Origin: Burkholderiales bacterium
GTDB taxonomy: Bacteria > Pseudomonadota > Gammaproteobacteria > Burkholderiales > Burkholderiaceae_C
Direction: 5' to 3'
Assembly (NCBI GenBank): GCA_016192425.1
Contig: JACPUE010000004.1
Coordinates: 1 to 64,000, forward strand
DNA: 64,000 nucleotides
Every line of letters starts with the position of its first letter. Positions within the stretch are counted from its first letter, which is position 1. Under the pieces are notes generated by a model. That model was not told where the DNA came from. It did not search any database and saw nothing but the letters and a program-made list of their open reading frames with translations. Below are positions 39,319-47,759 of the stretch, piece by piece. Made by a program: the position numbers and the translations under genes.

Positions 39319-40403
39319 GCCACGGCCAGGGCCAGTTCCAGCCCCGAGACGAAGGCGTCTTCCACGCGGCGGCCCAGGCACCAGTCGCCGCACACGCCCA
39401 GGCCCGTGCGTGCATCCCACAGGTGGCTCTGGCCCAGGGGCCGCAGGGTACGGGCGTGGCGCCAGCGTTGCAGTTCGGTATGGGCGGGTTCGGTGCGGAT
39501 GCCGGTGATCTCGGCAAAGGCCTTGCGCAGCTTGGCCTGCACGCGGGCGGGGTCGTCCTCCAGGTGTTCGGCAGACCATTCGGGGCTGGCCTGCACGGTC
39601 CAGCGCTCGATCAGGTTGCGCCCAGGCTTGGACGATTCGCGTGCCACCCAGGCAATGCGGTGGTGGGTGCTGCGCGCGGCATTCCATTGCGGGCCCAGGG
39701 TGGTCAGGCCCGGCTGCATGGCCTGGGGGTAGGCCAGCATCAAGGCCCAGCAGGGGGCCATGGCCACGTCGGCAAGGTCTTTGGCCATGGGGCTGCCTGC
39801 ATCGGCCAGCAAGGCCTGGGCGGGTACGGCAGGCATGGCCAGCAGCACGGCATCGAATCCTGCATGCACGTGGCGTGCACCATCCTTGCCCTGGGTGGCC
39901 AGTTGCCAGGCGCCAGGGCGCAGGCGGTCGGGCTCGACGCGCACCACTTGTGCGTCGGTGTGCAGCCTGCCAGCGTCCTGCAGCGGGGCAGCCCAGGTTT
40001 GCACCAGGGCATCCATACGCGGGGCGGCCACCCAGTGCGGGTCTTTGGGCACAGGGCTGGCAGCCACGACGCGCCCGGCAGCGTCAAGCACGCGCACGGT
40101 GCTGGCGCTCCAGGGGCGGCACAGGCCGGGCTGGGTCTGCAGCACGCGTTCCAGGCGCGGGTCGCGTACGGTGAAGTACTGGGCACCAGCGTCAAAGCTG
40201 CCAAAGGGGCTGTCCACGCTGCGGGTGCGCCCGCCCGGCTCGGTGTGCTGTTCAAACACGCTCACCTGGTGCCCGGCCTGCACCAGGGTGCGTGCGCAGG
40301 CAATGCCGGCAACCCCCGCACCCACGATGGCGATGTGGCGCGGAACCTTGGCAGGGCTTTTTCGGCGGGCTGTGGAGGGAAGGGTGGTGCGGGCTTTGGG
40401 CAT
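39315..40403 (-). CDS. FAD-dependent amine oxidase-like protein
   Basis: A 362-residue flavoprotein of the renalase/protoporphyrinogen oxidase-like group. The N-terminal dinucleotide motif is [17 protein letters not shown] (about residues 23-39), with [13 protein letters not shown] following. [19 protein letters not shown] matches the family substrate-domain lead. The C-terminal [19 protein letters not shown] is the second FAD contact. The ATG at [10 protein letters not shown] is used; the first 20 residues are a basic leader with no clear signal. It is 4-bp overlapped with gluQ downstream. The substrate is not known. Confidence 0.85.
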   Translation of the reverse strand: MPKARTTLPSTARRKSPAKVPRHIAIVGAGVAGIACARTLVQAGHQVSVFEQHTEPGGRTRSVDSPFGSFDAGAQYFTVRDPRLERVLQTQPGLCRPWSASTVRVLDAAGRVVAASPVPKDPHWVAAPRMDALVQTWAAPLQDAGRLHTDAQVVRVEPDRLRPGAWQLATQGKDGARHVHAGFDAVLLAMPAVPAQALLADAGSPMAKDLADVAMAPCWALMLAYPQAMQPGLTTLGPQWNAARSTHHRIAWVARESSKPGRNLIERWTVQASPEWSAEHLEDDPARVQAKLRKAFAEITGIRTEPAHTELQRWRHARTLRPLGQSHLWDARTGLGVCGDWCLGRRVEDAFVSGLELALAVA

Positions 40404-40483
40404 GGCAAAGGCTTTCTGGCAAAGGTGGCAAGGGCTTGGGCCCCACTCTACACGCCCTGCGGCCCGCGCTGCACCGTTTGGGG

Positions 40484-41422
40484 TCAGAAATGGTGGTGGT
40501 TTTCCAGGAGAGCGCGGCGCGTGATGGGGCTTTGCAGCTGCTCCAGCCACCATTGCAGGGCGCGCCCCGGTGCCGTGAAACCAGGCCCGCCCCAGGCATA
40601 GTGCAGAGACACCAGCCGTTCGGGGCGGGCCACCTTGCGTTCGACCAGGCGGCCCGCCTCCAGATAGGGGCGCACCATGGATTCGGGCAGAAAGCCGCCG
40701 CCCAGGCCGCGCAGCTGGGCCTGTATCTTGGCCTGCATGCTGTCCACGGTGAATACGTCCTGCCCACCCAGCAGGCCCATGGTCAGGCCGCCGCGCAGCG
40801 CAGAGTCGGCCACGGCAATCGCCCGGTGACCGCGCAGCACGGCGTCGGCAATCGGTTCGCTGGCCTGGGCCAGGGGATGGTGGGGCGCCACCACGTAGAT
40901 GAAGCGCTGGCTGCCCAGCGGCATTTGCTGCAGCCCCGCCACCGCAGGCCCCAGGGCGCCCACGCCAATGGCCAGGTCGGCACGCCCCGAGGTCAGGGCT
41001 TCGAGCGTGCCGGACATGATGCCGTCGCGCAATTTCAGCCGGGTGGGCGGCGCCATGGCATAGAAGGCTTCCACCAGCTCCAGCATGGTGTGCGGAGAGA
41101 TCACGCCATCGACGGAGATGGTGAGCTGCGGCTCCCAGCCCGTGGCCACGCGCCGCACGCGGTGGGCCACGGCGTCGATGTCCTGCAGCAGGCGCGCGCC
41201 TTCGCGCAGCAGCTCGGCACCGGCCTCGGTGGGGCGGGCCTGGCGCGCGCTGCGGTCGAACAGCAGCACGTCCAGCGCATCCTCGATCTGGCGTACGCGG
41301 TAGGTCAGTGCGCTGGGCACCAGGCCCAGCTTGCGCGCTGCTGCGGCAAAGCTGCCTTCCTCGGCAATCACCTGCAGCATGGCGAGGTTCTCGGGGGTCA
41401 GTGCATCGCGGGTGTCTTGCAT
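40484..41422 (-). CDS. LysR family transcriptional regulator, divergent from pirin gene
   Basis: A 312-residue LysR protein with an HTH at about residues 9-65 (LQVIAEEGSFAAAARKLGLV) and an effector domain after residue 90. The ATG at MQDTRDALTP is chosen over an upstream TTG. It is transcribed away from the pirin gene across a 101-bp gap that contains a T-N11-A dyad, the classical setting for a LysR protein controlling its divergent neighbour. The effector is unknown. Confidence 0.9.
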   Translation of the reverse strand: MQDTRDALTPENLAMLQVIAEEGSFAAAARKLGLVPSALTYRVRQIEDALDVLLFDRSARQARPTEAGAELLREGARLLQDIDAVAHRVRRVATGWEPQLTISVDGVISPHTMLELVEAFYAMAPPTRLKLRDGIMSGTLEALTSGRADLAIGVGALGPAVAGLQQMPLGSQRFIYVVAPHHPLAQASEPIADAVLRGHRAIAVADSALRGGLTMGLLGGQDVFTVDSMQAKIQAQLRGLGGGFLPESMVRPYLEAGRLVERKVARPERLVSLHYAWGGPGFTAPGRALQWWLEQLQSPITRRALLENHHHF

Positions 41423-41441
41423 GGTCGGGTGGGTTTGTTTC

Positions 41442-41458
41442 AATGATTTTGAATCATT
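41442..41458. promoter_or_regulatory. LysR-type dyad between LysR and pirin genes
   Basis: AATGATT-TTG-AATCATT is a perfect 7-bp inverted repeat with a 3-base centre and contains TGATTTTGAATCA, a T-N11-A box. It lies 19 bp before the LysR start and 65 bp before the pirin start. Proposed binding site of the adjacent LysR protein. Confidence 0.6.
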
Positions 41459-41523
41459 CCGTCAAAGCAGCCGCCCCTGCCGGTGCCGATGGCGTTCTAG
41501 AGTGTCACCCGAAGGAGCACACC

Positions 41524-42228
41524 ATGCTGACACTGCGCAAATCCCAGGACAGAGGTTATGCCGACCATGGCTGGCTGCGGTCGTTTCACAGTTTTTCGTT
41601 TGCGGGCTACCACGACCCGCGCTTCATGGGCTTTGGCAACCTGCGCGTCATCAACGAAGACCGCATTGCGCCGGGCACCGGCTTTGCCACCCATGCGCAC
41701 CGCGACATGGAGATCATCAGCGTGGTGCTGTCGGGGGCGCTGGCCCACCGCGACAGCATGGGCAACACCGCGGTGATTCCTGCAGGCGACGTGCAGGTCA
41801 TGAGCGCTGGCAGCGGGGTGACCCACAGCGAATACAACCATGCCAGCGGCGAGGACACGCACTTCCTGCAAATCTGGATCGAGCCCTCACAGCGCGGGCT
41901 GGAGCCCAGCTACGGTCAGACGCCCTTTGGCTGGCAGCCCGGCCTGGGGCTGCGGCTGCTGGCTTCGGGGCAAGCTGAGGCTGGCGCCTTGCGCATCCAT
42001 GCCGATGCAGCCCTGCGGGCGGGCTACCTGGCTGCGGGCGAGACGGCCGATCTGGCGCTGGATGCCGCGCGCAAAACCTATGTGCACCTGGTGCGCGGCG
42101 GCTTGCGTGTCAATGGCCAGTCCTTGCAAACGGGCGATGCCGCCATGCTCGAAGGCGAGGCGCAGTTGCAGCTGGAGGCTCTGCGGGAAGGCGCGCTGGT
42201 GCTGGTGTTCGATCTGAGCCAACGCTGA
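41524..42228 (+). CDS. Pirin family protein (YhaK type)
   Basis: A 234-residue bicupin. The N-terminal cupin has the metal ligands in THAHRDMEIISVVLSG (about residues 57-72) and the conserved LAHRDSMGN, plus SGVTHSEYN (about 98-106). Known pirins of this type are quercetinase-like or act as redox sensors, but the reaction here cannot be told. GAAGGAG precedes the ATG. It is divergently transcribed from a LysR gene and convergent with the MinD-like gene, 16 bp from its stop. Confidence 0.9.
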   Translation: MLTLRKSQDRGYADHGWLRSFHSFSFAGYHDPRFMGFGNLRVINEDRIAPGTGFATHAHRDMEIISVVLSGALAHRDSMGNTAVIPAGDVQVMSAGSGVTHSEYNHASGEDTHFLQIWIEPSQRGLEPSYGQTPFGWQPGLGLRLLASGQAEAGALRIHADAALRAGYLAAGETADLALDAARKTYVHLVRGGLRVNGQSLQTGDAAMLEGEAQLQLEALREGALVLVFDLSQR

Positions 42229-42244
42229 GCAAAGCCTCAGGCTC

Positions 42245-43081
42245 TCAGGCCGACCTGGCGAGCAGCGCTTCTTCGATCTTGCCCGCCAGTTGCGCAATCG
42301 CCAGCGCAGCCGGGCAGCCCGGAAGCTGCAGCAGCAGCAACTGGCGCCGCATCACCGCATCGCGCACGGCAGGGTCAGCCGGAATGTCACCCATATGGAT
42401 GAGCCGCAAGGCGCGGCCGGTGGTGGTGGTCACAAAACGCTCGAGCACCTGCTGCAGCTGGCCGGTGATGGCCCGGCCGTCGCCGGGGCGGGCGGTCTGG
42501 TTGATGACTATGCGCACATGCTGGCGCTTTTGCTGCATGGCCAGCACCTTGATGGCGGCGTAGGCGTCGGTCAGCGAAGTAGGCTCAGGCGTGGCCACGA
42601 TGACCACCTCGGAGGCCAGCGAAACCGAGAACAGCACCACATCGGAAATGCCTGCACCCGTGTCCAGCAGGATCACGTCGTAGCGCGGCGCCAGTGTCTG
42701 GATCACATTCATGAACTGTGTGCGTACCTCGGGTGTAAGGCGCGAATACTCGACCATGCCCGAGCCCGCCAGCAGCACGGAAAAGCCCCCCGGCGCCTCG
42801 ATCACCGCTTCGTCGAGGCTGGACTTGCCGGTGAACACGTCGTGCAGCGTGGTCTTGGGGTACAGGTTCAGCACCACATCCAGGTTGGCCAGGCCCAGGT
42901 CGGCATCGAGTACGAGCACGCGCTGGCCGCGCCGGGTGAGTGCGGCGGCCAGGTTGGCCGAAACAAAGGTCTTGCCCACGCCCCCTTTGCCGCTGGTGAT
43001 GGCAATGATGCGGGCACCCGTGGGCGCACCGGTCGGAGGGACGGTGGGGGAGGGAATGGAGTTGGACGACGCTGGGCTCAT
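42245..43081 (-). CDS. MinD/ParA family ATPase (FlhG-like)
   Basis: A 278-residue deviant Walker-A ATPase. IIAITSGKGGVGKTFVSANL (about residues 25-44) contains the KGGVGKT signature. VLVLDADLGLANLDVVL (about 54-70) and DVILLDTGAGISD follow. It resembles FlhG/YlxH more than chromosomal ParA, but lacks the N-terminal DQA-LR activating helix of FlhG, and no flagellar gene is near. It lies 10 bp downstream of a GGDEF cyclase gene on the same strand, so the two are probably co-transcribed and may position a membrane or polar machine in response to c-di-GMP. The role is inference. Confidence 0.85.
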   Translation of the reverse strand: MSPASSNSIPSPTVPPTGAPTGARIIAITSGKGGVGKTFVSANLAAALTRRGQRVLVLDADLGLANLDVVLNLYPKTTLHDVFTGKSSLDEAVIEAPGGFSVLLAGSGMVEYSRLTPEVRTQFMNVIQTLAPRYDVILLDTGAGISDVVLFSVSLASEVVIVATPEPTSLTDAYAAIKVLAMQQKRQHVRIVINQTARPGDGRAITGQLQQVLERFVTTTTGRALRLIHMGDIPADPAVRDAVMRRQLLLLQLPGCPAALAIAQLAGKIEEALLARSA

Positions 43082-43091
43082 GGGTTTGCCT

Positions 43092-43856
43092 TCAGGGGGC
43101 GTTGTCTTTGGAGGTCATGGCGGCCAGATCGCCCCAACCCGAAGGGGTGTAGAGCGGCCCGATGAGCATGCCTTTTTCCTCGGCGCTGACAGTGCTGTCG
43201 GGCTGGGGTTCGATGCACACGCGGTTGCGGCCCTCGGCCTTGGCCAGATAAAGCTGGTGGTCGGCACGGTCGGTCCAGAGGATGGGAGAGGAGCGGATCC
43301 ATTGCATGGCAAAGGCGCCGCCAATGCTGATGGTCACGTCCAGACGGGTGGACGCGTCGATCTGCACGGGCATTGCCTCCACCGCACGCCGTATGCGCTC
43401 TGCCACCGCCATGCCAAAAGCCGCCTGGCAGGCGGGCATGACGATGGCAAATTCTTCGCCGCCATAGCGCGCCAGCGTGTCCATGGGCCGCACGCATTGC
43501 GCCAGCGTGCGCGCCACGGCCTGCAGCACCCGGTCGCCCGCAATGTGGCCATAGGTGTCGTTGACCTGCTTGAAGCGGTCGATGTCCAGCATCAGCAGCA
43601 GTGCCGCTTCGCCCGAACGCGCCACGCGGTCGATCTCACGGTCCAGTACGGCCTGGAAATGCCGCCGGTTGGCAAGGCCCGTGAGCGGATCTTTGAGCGA
43701 CAGGTTGCACAGGCCGTCGATGACCTCTTGCAGCAGTTGCACAGGCGTCTGCCCCGGCGCAGGCGAAGGGCCTGCGTCCAGGCCGACCAGCGCGCAGGCC
43801 GTCTCCAGGCGCAGGTCGCGCAGATCGACGAGGGGGTGGTCAGGTTTGGACAGCAC
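43092..43856 (-). CDS. GGDEF diguanylate cyclase
   Basis: A 254-residue protein with a short N-terminal region (about residues 1-45) and a GGDEF domain (about 50-215). Active site YGGEEFAIVMP is preceded by an I-site RPMD five residues upstream, so product inhibition is expected. LKDPLTGLANRRHFQAVLDR opens the domain. There is no recognisable sensor or membrane segment, so it may be constitutive or partner-controlled. It is 10 bp upstream of the MinD-like ATPase gene on the same strand. Confidence 0.9.
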   Translation of the reverse strand: MLSKPDHPLVDLRDLRLETACALVGLDAGPSPAPGQTPVQLLQEVIDGLCNLSLKDPLTGLANRRHFQAVLDREIDRVARSGEAALLLMLDIDRFKQVNDTYGHIAGDRVLQAVARTLAQCVRPMDTLARYGGEEFAIVMPACQAAFGMAVAERIRRAVEAMPVQIDASTRLDVTISIGGAFAMQWIRSSPILWTDRADHQLYLAKAEGRNRVCIEPQPDSTVSAEEKGMLIGPLYTPSGWGDLAAMTSKDNAP

Positions 43857-43956
43857 AGGCGTGTAGAGAGCAGACGCGAAAGTGTACCTGTGCCCTGGCG
43901 GAATAAAGCAGCAAATAACAGGTAAAGAACCTGCAGATGCCCGCTACGATGGCAGC

Positions 43957-45198
43957 ATGCAAGACACGCCCCATTTCCCGGCCCCCGCCACCGCACTGAT
44001 CCACCACGCCTACCAGCCCCCGGCAGGCTTTGAGGCCCCGCAGCCAGGGGTGTTCAAGGCCTCCACCGTGTTCTTCCCCAACGTGGCCGCCATGCGCGAG
44101 CGCGAATGGAAGGACAAAAGCGGCTACACCTACGGCCTGCACGGCACGCCCACCACCTTTATTCTGGAAGAGCGCATCTGCGCGCTCGAAGGCGGCCTGC
44201 AGTGCGTGCTGGTGCCCAGCGGCCTGGCGGCACTGGCCAATGTGGCGCTGGCCTTGCTGCGCCAGGGCGACGAGGTGCTGATTCCCGACAACGCCTACGG
44301 GCCCAACAAGGCCATGACGGCCTCGTTGCTGGCGCAGTTCGGCGTGTGCCATGCGCTGTACGACCCGCTGGACCCGGACGACCTGGCACAGCGCATCACC
44401 CCCGCCACACGGCTGGTGTGGCTGGAGGCGCCGGGCTCGGTGACGCTGGAGTTCCCCGACCTGCGCGCCCTGGTGGCCCTGTGCCGTGAGCGCGGCGTGA
44501 CCACCGCGCTGGACAACACCTGGGGCGCGGGGCTGGCGTTTCACCCGTTCGACCTGATGGGCGACGGCAGCGGCAGCCTGGCGGTAGATGTGTCGGCCCA
44601 CGCGCTGACGAAGTACCCCAGCGGTGGTGGCGACGTGCTGATGGGCAGCATCACCACGCGCGACCCGGCGCTGCACCTGCGCATCAAGCTGGCCCATATG
44701 CACCTGGGCCTGGGCGTAGGGGCCAATGATGCCGAGGCCGTGCTGCGTGCCTTGCCCAGCGTGGCATTGCGCTACCACGCCCACGACCGCGTGGCGCGCA
44801 GCCTGGCCCGCTGGATGCAGCAGCAGTCCCCCGTGGTGCAGGTGCTGCACCCGGCGCTTGCGGGTTCCCCGGGCCACGCGCACTGGCAGGCCCTGTGCGG
44901 CCAGGCCCAGGACGGGCAGGGCGCTGCGGCAGGCCTCTTCAGCGTGGTGCTGGACGCGGCAGTCTCGCAGGCCCAGGTGGATTGCTTTTGCGACAGCCTG
45001 CGCCTGTTCCGCCTGGGCTACAGCTGGGGCGGACCCATGAGCCTGGTGGTGCCGTACGATCTGGCCAGCATGCGCCAGCGGCCCAGCAGCCATCTGCAGC
45101 CTGGGCATGTGGTGCGCTTTTCCATCGGCCTGGAGGCCGAAGCCGACCTGCAAGCCGACCTGGCGCAAGCGCTGCGCCGTGCCTTCGGGGGCCGTTGA
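43957..45198 (+). CDS. metC: Cystathionine beta-lyase family PLP enzyme
   Basis: A 413-residue Cys/Met metabolism PLP enzyme. PSGLAALANVALAL positions the cofactor phosphate, TTALDNTWGAG holds the Asp to the pyridine N, and the Schiff-base lysine is in SAHALTKYPSGGGDVLMGS (about residues 216-234). The MetC reaction is cystathionine to homocysteine. Annotation as MetC is by fold and sequence type; cystathionine gamma-synthase or methionine gamma-lyase cannot be fully excluded. The ATG at MQDTPHFPAPAT is used. It is divergent from the cyclase gene with 100 bp between. Confidence 0.85.
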   Translation: MQDTPHFPAPATALIHHAYQPPAGFEAPQPGVFKASTVFFPNVAAMREREWKDKSGYTYGLHGTPTTFILEERICALEGGLQCVLVPSGLAALANVALALLRQGDEVLIPDNAYGPNKAMTASLLAQFGVCHALYDPLDPDDLAQRITPATRLVWLEAPGSVTLEFPDLRALVALCRERGVTTALDNTWGAGLAFHPFDLMGDGSGSLAVDVSAHALTKYPSGGGDVLMGSITTRDPALHLRIKLAHMHLGLGVGANDAEAVLRALPSVALRYHAHDRVARSLARWMQQQSPVVQVLHPALAGSPGHAHWQALCGQAQDGQGAAAGLFSVVLDAAVSQAQVDCFCDSLRLFRLGYSWGGPMSLVVPYDLASMRQRPSSHLQPGHVVRFSIGLEAEADLQADLAQALRRAFGGR

Positions 45199-45294
45199 AC
45201 GGTGCAAGACCCAGAGAAAAACTCGGGTTTGTTTTGACGACCATCAAGAAAGCGCCGGGCAGCATACAGTGGTTCAGACCCTGTAGCGCCCGCC

Positions 45295-46092
45295 ATGAAC
45301 AGCACCACCACCTCTGACACCACTGCGTTCTCGATTGCGTTGCAGCCCCTGCGCTGGGGCGACCCGCTGCGCTGGCTGGCCCTGGGCTGGTCTGACCTGC
45401 GCGCTGCGCCTGGGGTGGGGGCGTTTTATGGCGCGTGCTTCTGGGGTATGGCGCTGGTGCTGGGCTGGGTGTTCCAGCGCCAGCCGGAATACGTGATGTC
45501 CCTGGCCAGCGGCTGCCTGCTGGTGGGGCCCTTCCTGGCCATGGGGCTGTACGACACCAGCCGCCGCCGAGAGCAGGGCCTGGCGCCCGAACTGGGCCGC
45601 TCGCTCACCTGCTGGGACAGGCACCTGGGCAGCATGGGCATGCTGGTGCTGGTGTTGATCATTTTTGAGCTGCTGTGGGGCCGGGCATCGCTGGTGGTGT
45701 TTGCGGTGTTCTTCCACACGGGCCTGCCTTCGACCACCGGGGTGGTGGATGCCTTGCTCAACCCTCAGAACTGGAGCTTTGTCGCCTTGTACTTGATGGT
45801 GGGGGGCTTGTTCGCAGCGCTGGTGTTTTCCTCTACCGTGGTCTCCATTCCCATGATTCTGGACCGCGACACCGACGCACTGACCGCCGCCATCACCAGC
45901 ATGCGCGTGGTGCTGGACAACCCTGGTGTGATGCTGCTGTGGGGCGGCCTGATATCGCTGCTGGTGCTGCTGTCCTTGTCGGCCTGGGGCGCGGGCCTGC
46001 TGGTGGTCGGGCCGCTCCTGGGCCATGCCAGTTGGCATGCCTACCGCACGGCGGTGCGTCCTGCCGTGCAAGCCGGGCCTGCAGCGCCCTGA
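45295..46092 (+). CDS. DUF2189 membrane protein
   Basis: A 265-residue inner-membrane protein of the DUF2189 family, function unknown. It has about six hydrophobic segments, starting near residue 42 (VGAFYGACFWGMALVLGWVF) and ending near 245. The LASGCLLVGPFLAMGLYD and GLYDTSRRREQG stretches are family-typical. It stands alone, 97 bp after metC and 37 bp before a small basic ORF. No operon partner gives a clue to function. Confidence 0.82.
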   Translation: MNSTTTSDTTAFSIALQPLRWGDPLRWLALGWSDLRAAPGVGAFYGACFWGMALVLGWVFQRQPEYVMSLASGCLLVGPFLAMGLYDTSRRREQGLAPELGRSLTCWDRHLGSMGMLVLVLIIFELLWGRASLVVFAVFFHTGLPSTTGVVDALLNPQNWSFVALYLMVGGLFAALVFSSTVVSIPMILDRDTDALTAAITSMRVVLDNPGVMLLWGGLISLLVLLSLSAWGAGLLVVGPLLGHASWHAYRTAVRPAVQAGPAAP

Positions 46093-46129
46093 AGCTGCTA
46101 CAGTAGCTTTCCACCAAAGAAAGCACACC

Positions 46130-46315
46130 TTGGCAACACCCAACTACGGCTACGAGAAGCGCCAGCGCGAGCTGGCCAAGAAAAAGAAGAAAGAAGACAA
46201 GCTCCGTGCCCGCGCATCCAATGCTGGCCGCAACACCGCAGACGACAGCGCCGACCCCGCGCCAAACCCACCCGCAGCCCAGGACGGGCAGGCGCCTAAC
46301 GCAGCAAACCCTTGA
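46130..46315 (+). CDS. Small lysine-rich hypothetical protein
   Basis: A 61-residue protein that starts with TTG and reads ATPNYGYEKRQRELAKKKKK in its first 21 positions. Its KKKKKEDKLRAR core is strongly basic, and the C-terminal half is a low-complexity Pro/Ala/Asn tail. I recall the PNYGYEKRQRELAKKKK type N-terminus as a widespread small proteobacterial protein of unknown function, which supports it as a real gene; that is recall, not a search. AGAAAG lies upstream as a weak ribosome site. Its end overlaps the tesA stop by 20 bases tail to tail. Confidence 0.65.
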   Translation: MATPNYGYEKRQRELAKKKKKEDKLRARASNAGRNTADDSADPAPNPPAAQDGQAPNAANP

Positions 46316-46949
46316 GCGCGGGCCACACGTTGTCCAGCAAGCGCGGATGGGCCTGCTCGTTGGGGTGAATGCGGTCTGCCTGGAACCAGCGGTTCGCATC
46401 CGGCGCGTTGGCCACGCCTTCCAGCAAGAAGGGCACCAGCGCCGTCTTGTGCTGCCGGGCCACGTCGGCAAAGGTTTGCGCAAAGCGGCGCGTGTAGTCG
46501 CTGCCATAGTTGGGCGGCACCTGCATGCCCACCAGCAGCACCTGGGCCCCGGCCTTTTGTGCGGCTTGCACCATGGCGGACAGGTTGTCCTCGGTGTTCT
46601 TCAGCGGCAGGCCGCGCAGCGCATCGTTCCCTCCCAGCTCAATCACCACCACCGTGGGCTGGTGTTGCGCCAGCAGTGCGGGCAGCCGGGCGCGGCCCCC
46701 GGCCGTGGTGTCGCCGCTCACGCTGGCATTCACCACCTTGGCATTGACCTTCTGCTGCTGCAGGCGCTGCTCCAGCAACGCCACCCAGCCACTACCGCGC
46801 TGGATACCGTACTCGGCGCTCATCGAGTCGCCCACCACCACAATGGTGTGCGCGCGGCCCTTGGCGGCAGCGGCCTGCACCGGCGCGGCACAAAGCCCCG
46901 CCAGCACAGCGGCTGCGGCGCTCAGGATAAAGTGGCGTCGATTCCCCAT
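46296..46949 (-). CDS. tesA: Arylesterase/lysophospholipase, SGNH type
   Basis: A 217-residue SGNH hydrolase with a signal peptide to about residue 26 (VLAGLCAAPVQAAA). The catalytic Ser is in VVGDSMSAEYG (about 37-47), block III is ELGGNDALRG, and the Asp-His pair is DRIHPNEQAH near the C-terminus. It is periplasmic and acts on short acyl esters or thioesters. ATG at MGNRRHFIL is used; an alternative 33 bases earlier would overlap the divergent ybbA start. In E. coli tesA is also divergent from ybbA. It overlaps a small convergent gene by 20 bases. Confidence 0.93.
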   Translation of the reverse strand: MGNRRHFILSAAAAVLAGLCAAPVQAAAAKGRAHTIVVVGDSMSAEYGIQRGSGWVALLEQRLQQQKVNAKVVNASVSGDTTAGGRARLPALLAQHQPTVVVIELGGNDALRGLPLKNTEDNLSAMVQAAQKAGAQVLLVGMQVPPNYGSDYTRRFAQTFADVARQHKTALVPFLLEGVANAPDANRWFQADRIHPNEQAHPRLLDNVWPALKGLLR

Positions 46950-46980
46950 GGCTTTCACTTGCGGACACCTTTCATCGTTC

Positions 46981-47676
46981 ATGTCTGATTCTTCCAAGCC
47001 CATCGAGACCCCGGTCATTGCCGTCGAGCATGTGTTCAAGTCGGTCAGCGACTCCACGGGCACGCTCGACATTCTGCGCGACATCGATTTCCGCCTGGCG
47101 CCCAGGGAAACCGTGGCCATCGTGGGTGCCTCGGGCTCGGGCAAGAGCACGCTGCTGTCCATCATCGCCGGGCTCGACACCCCCACGCGGGGCACCGTGC
47201 GCCTGGACGGGCAAGACCTGTTCGCGCTGGACGAGGATGCCCGCGCCGCGCTGCGGGCCCAGAAGGTGGGCTTTGTGTTCCAGAGCTTCCAGCTCATGGG
47301 CAACCTCACTGCGCTGGAAAACGTCATGCTGCCGCTGGAGCTGGCGGGCCAGCGCGATGCGCGCCAGCGCGCCGCCGACATGCTGGCCCATGTGGGCCTG
47401 GGCCAGCGCCTGGGGCATTACCCCAAGTTGCTGTCGGGCGGCGAACAGCAGCGCGTGGCCTTGGCGCGGGCGTTTGTCGTGCAGCCCGCCGTGCTGCTGG
47501 CCGACGAGCCTACCGGCAGCCTGGACTACGCCACGGGCGAAACCATCATGGAGCTGATGTTCCAACTCAACCGCGAGCAAGGCACGACGCTGGTGCTCGT
47601 CACGCACGACCGGGGCATTGCCCAGCGTTGCGAGCGGCGCATCACCATCGAGGCCGGGCGCATTGCGGATTTGTAG
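46981..47676 (+). CDS. ybbA: ABC transporter ATP-binding protein, LolD/YbbA type
   Basis: A 231-residue ATPase. Walker [21 protein letters not shown] (about residues 45-64), signature [16 protein letters not shown], Walker [14 protein letters not shown]. It is of the MacB/LolD-like class that drives release or export of envelope molecules. In E. coli ybbA is followed by ybbP, which encodes its permease; here no permease gene follows, only a repeat and rlmB. It must use a permease encoded elsewhere or act otherwise. It is divergent from tesA with 31 bp between starts. Confidence 0.9.
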   Translation: MSDSSKPIETPVIAVEHVFKSVSDSTGTLDILRDIDFRLAPRETVAIVGASGSGKSTLLSIIAGLDTPTRGTVRLDGQDLFALDEDARAALRAQKVGFVFQSFQLMGNLTALENVMLPLELAGQRDARQRAADMLAHVGLGQRLGHYPKLLSGGEQQRVALARAFVVQPAVLLADEPTGSLDYATGETIMELMFQLNREQGTTLVLVTHDRGIAQRCERRITIEAGRIADL

Positions 47677-47703
47677 TGTTTTTGGTCCCTGGCGCAATAA
47701 ATA

Positions 47704-47735
47704 CAAGCGCAAGCAGCTACAAAAATAATAGCAAA
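47704..47735. repeat. Dispersed palindromic repeat, copy 4
   Basis: CAAGCGCAAGCAGCTACAAA followed by AATAATAGCAAA, in the gap between ybbA and rlmB. It has the same ends as copy 2, in the opposite orientation. Confidence 0.7.
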
Positions 47736-47759
47736 TGGCGCAGCGGATAATCACCCCCC

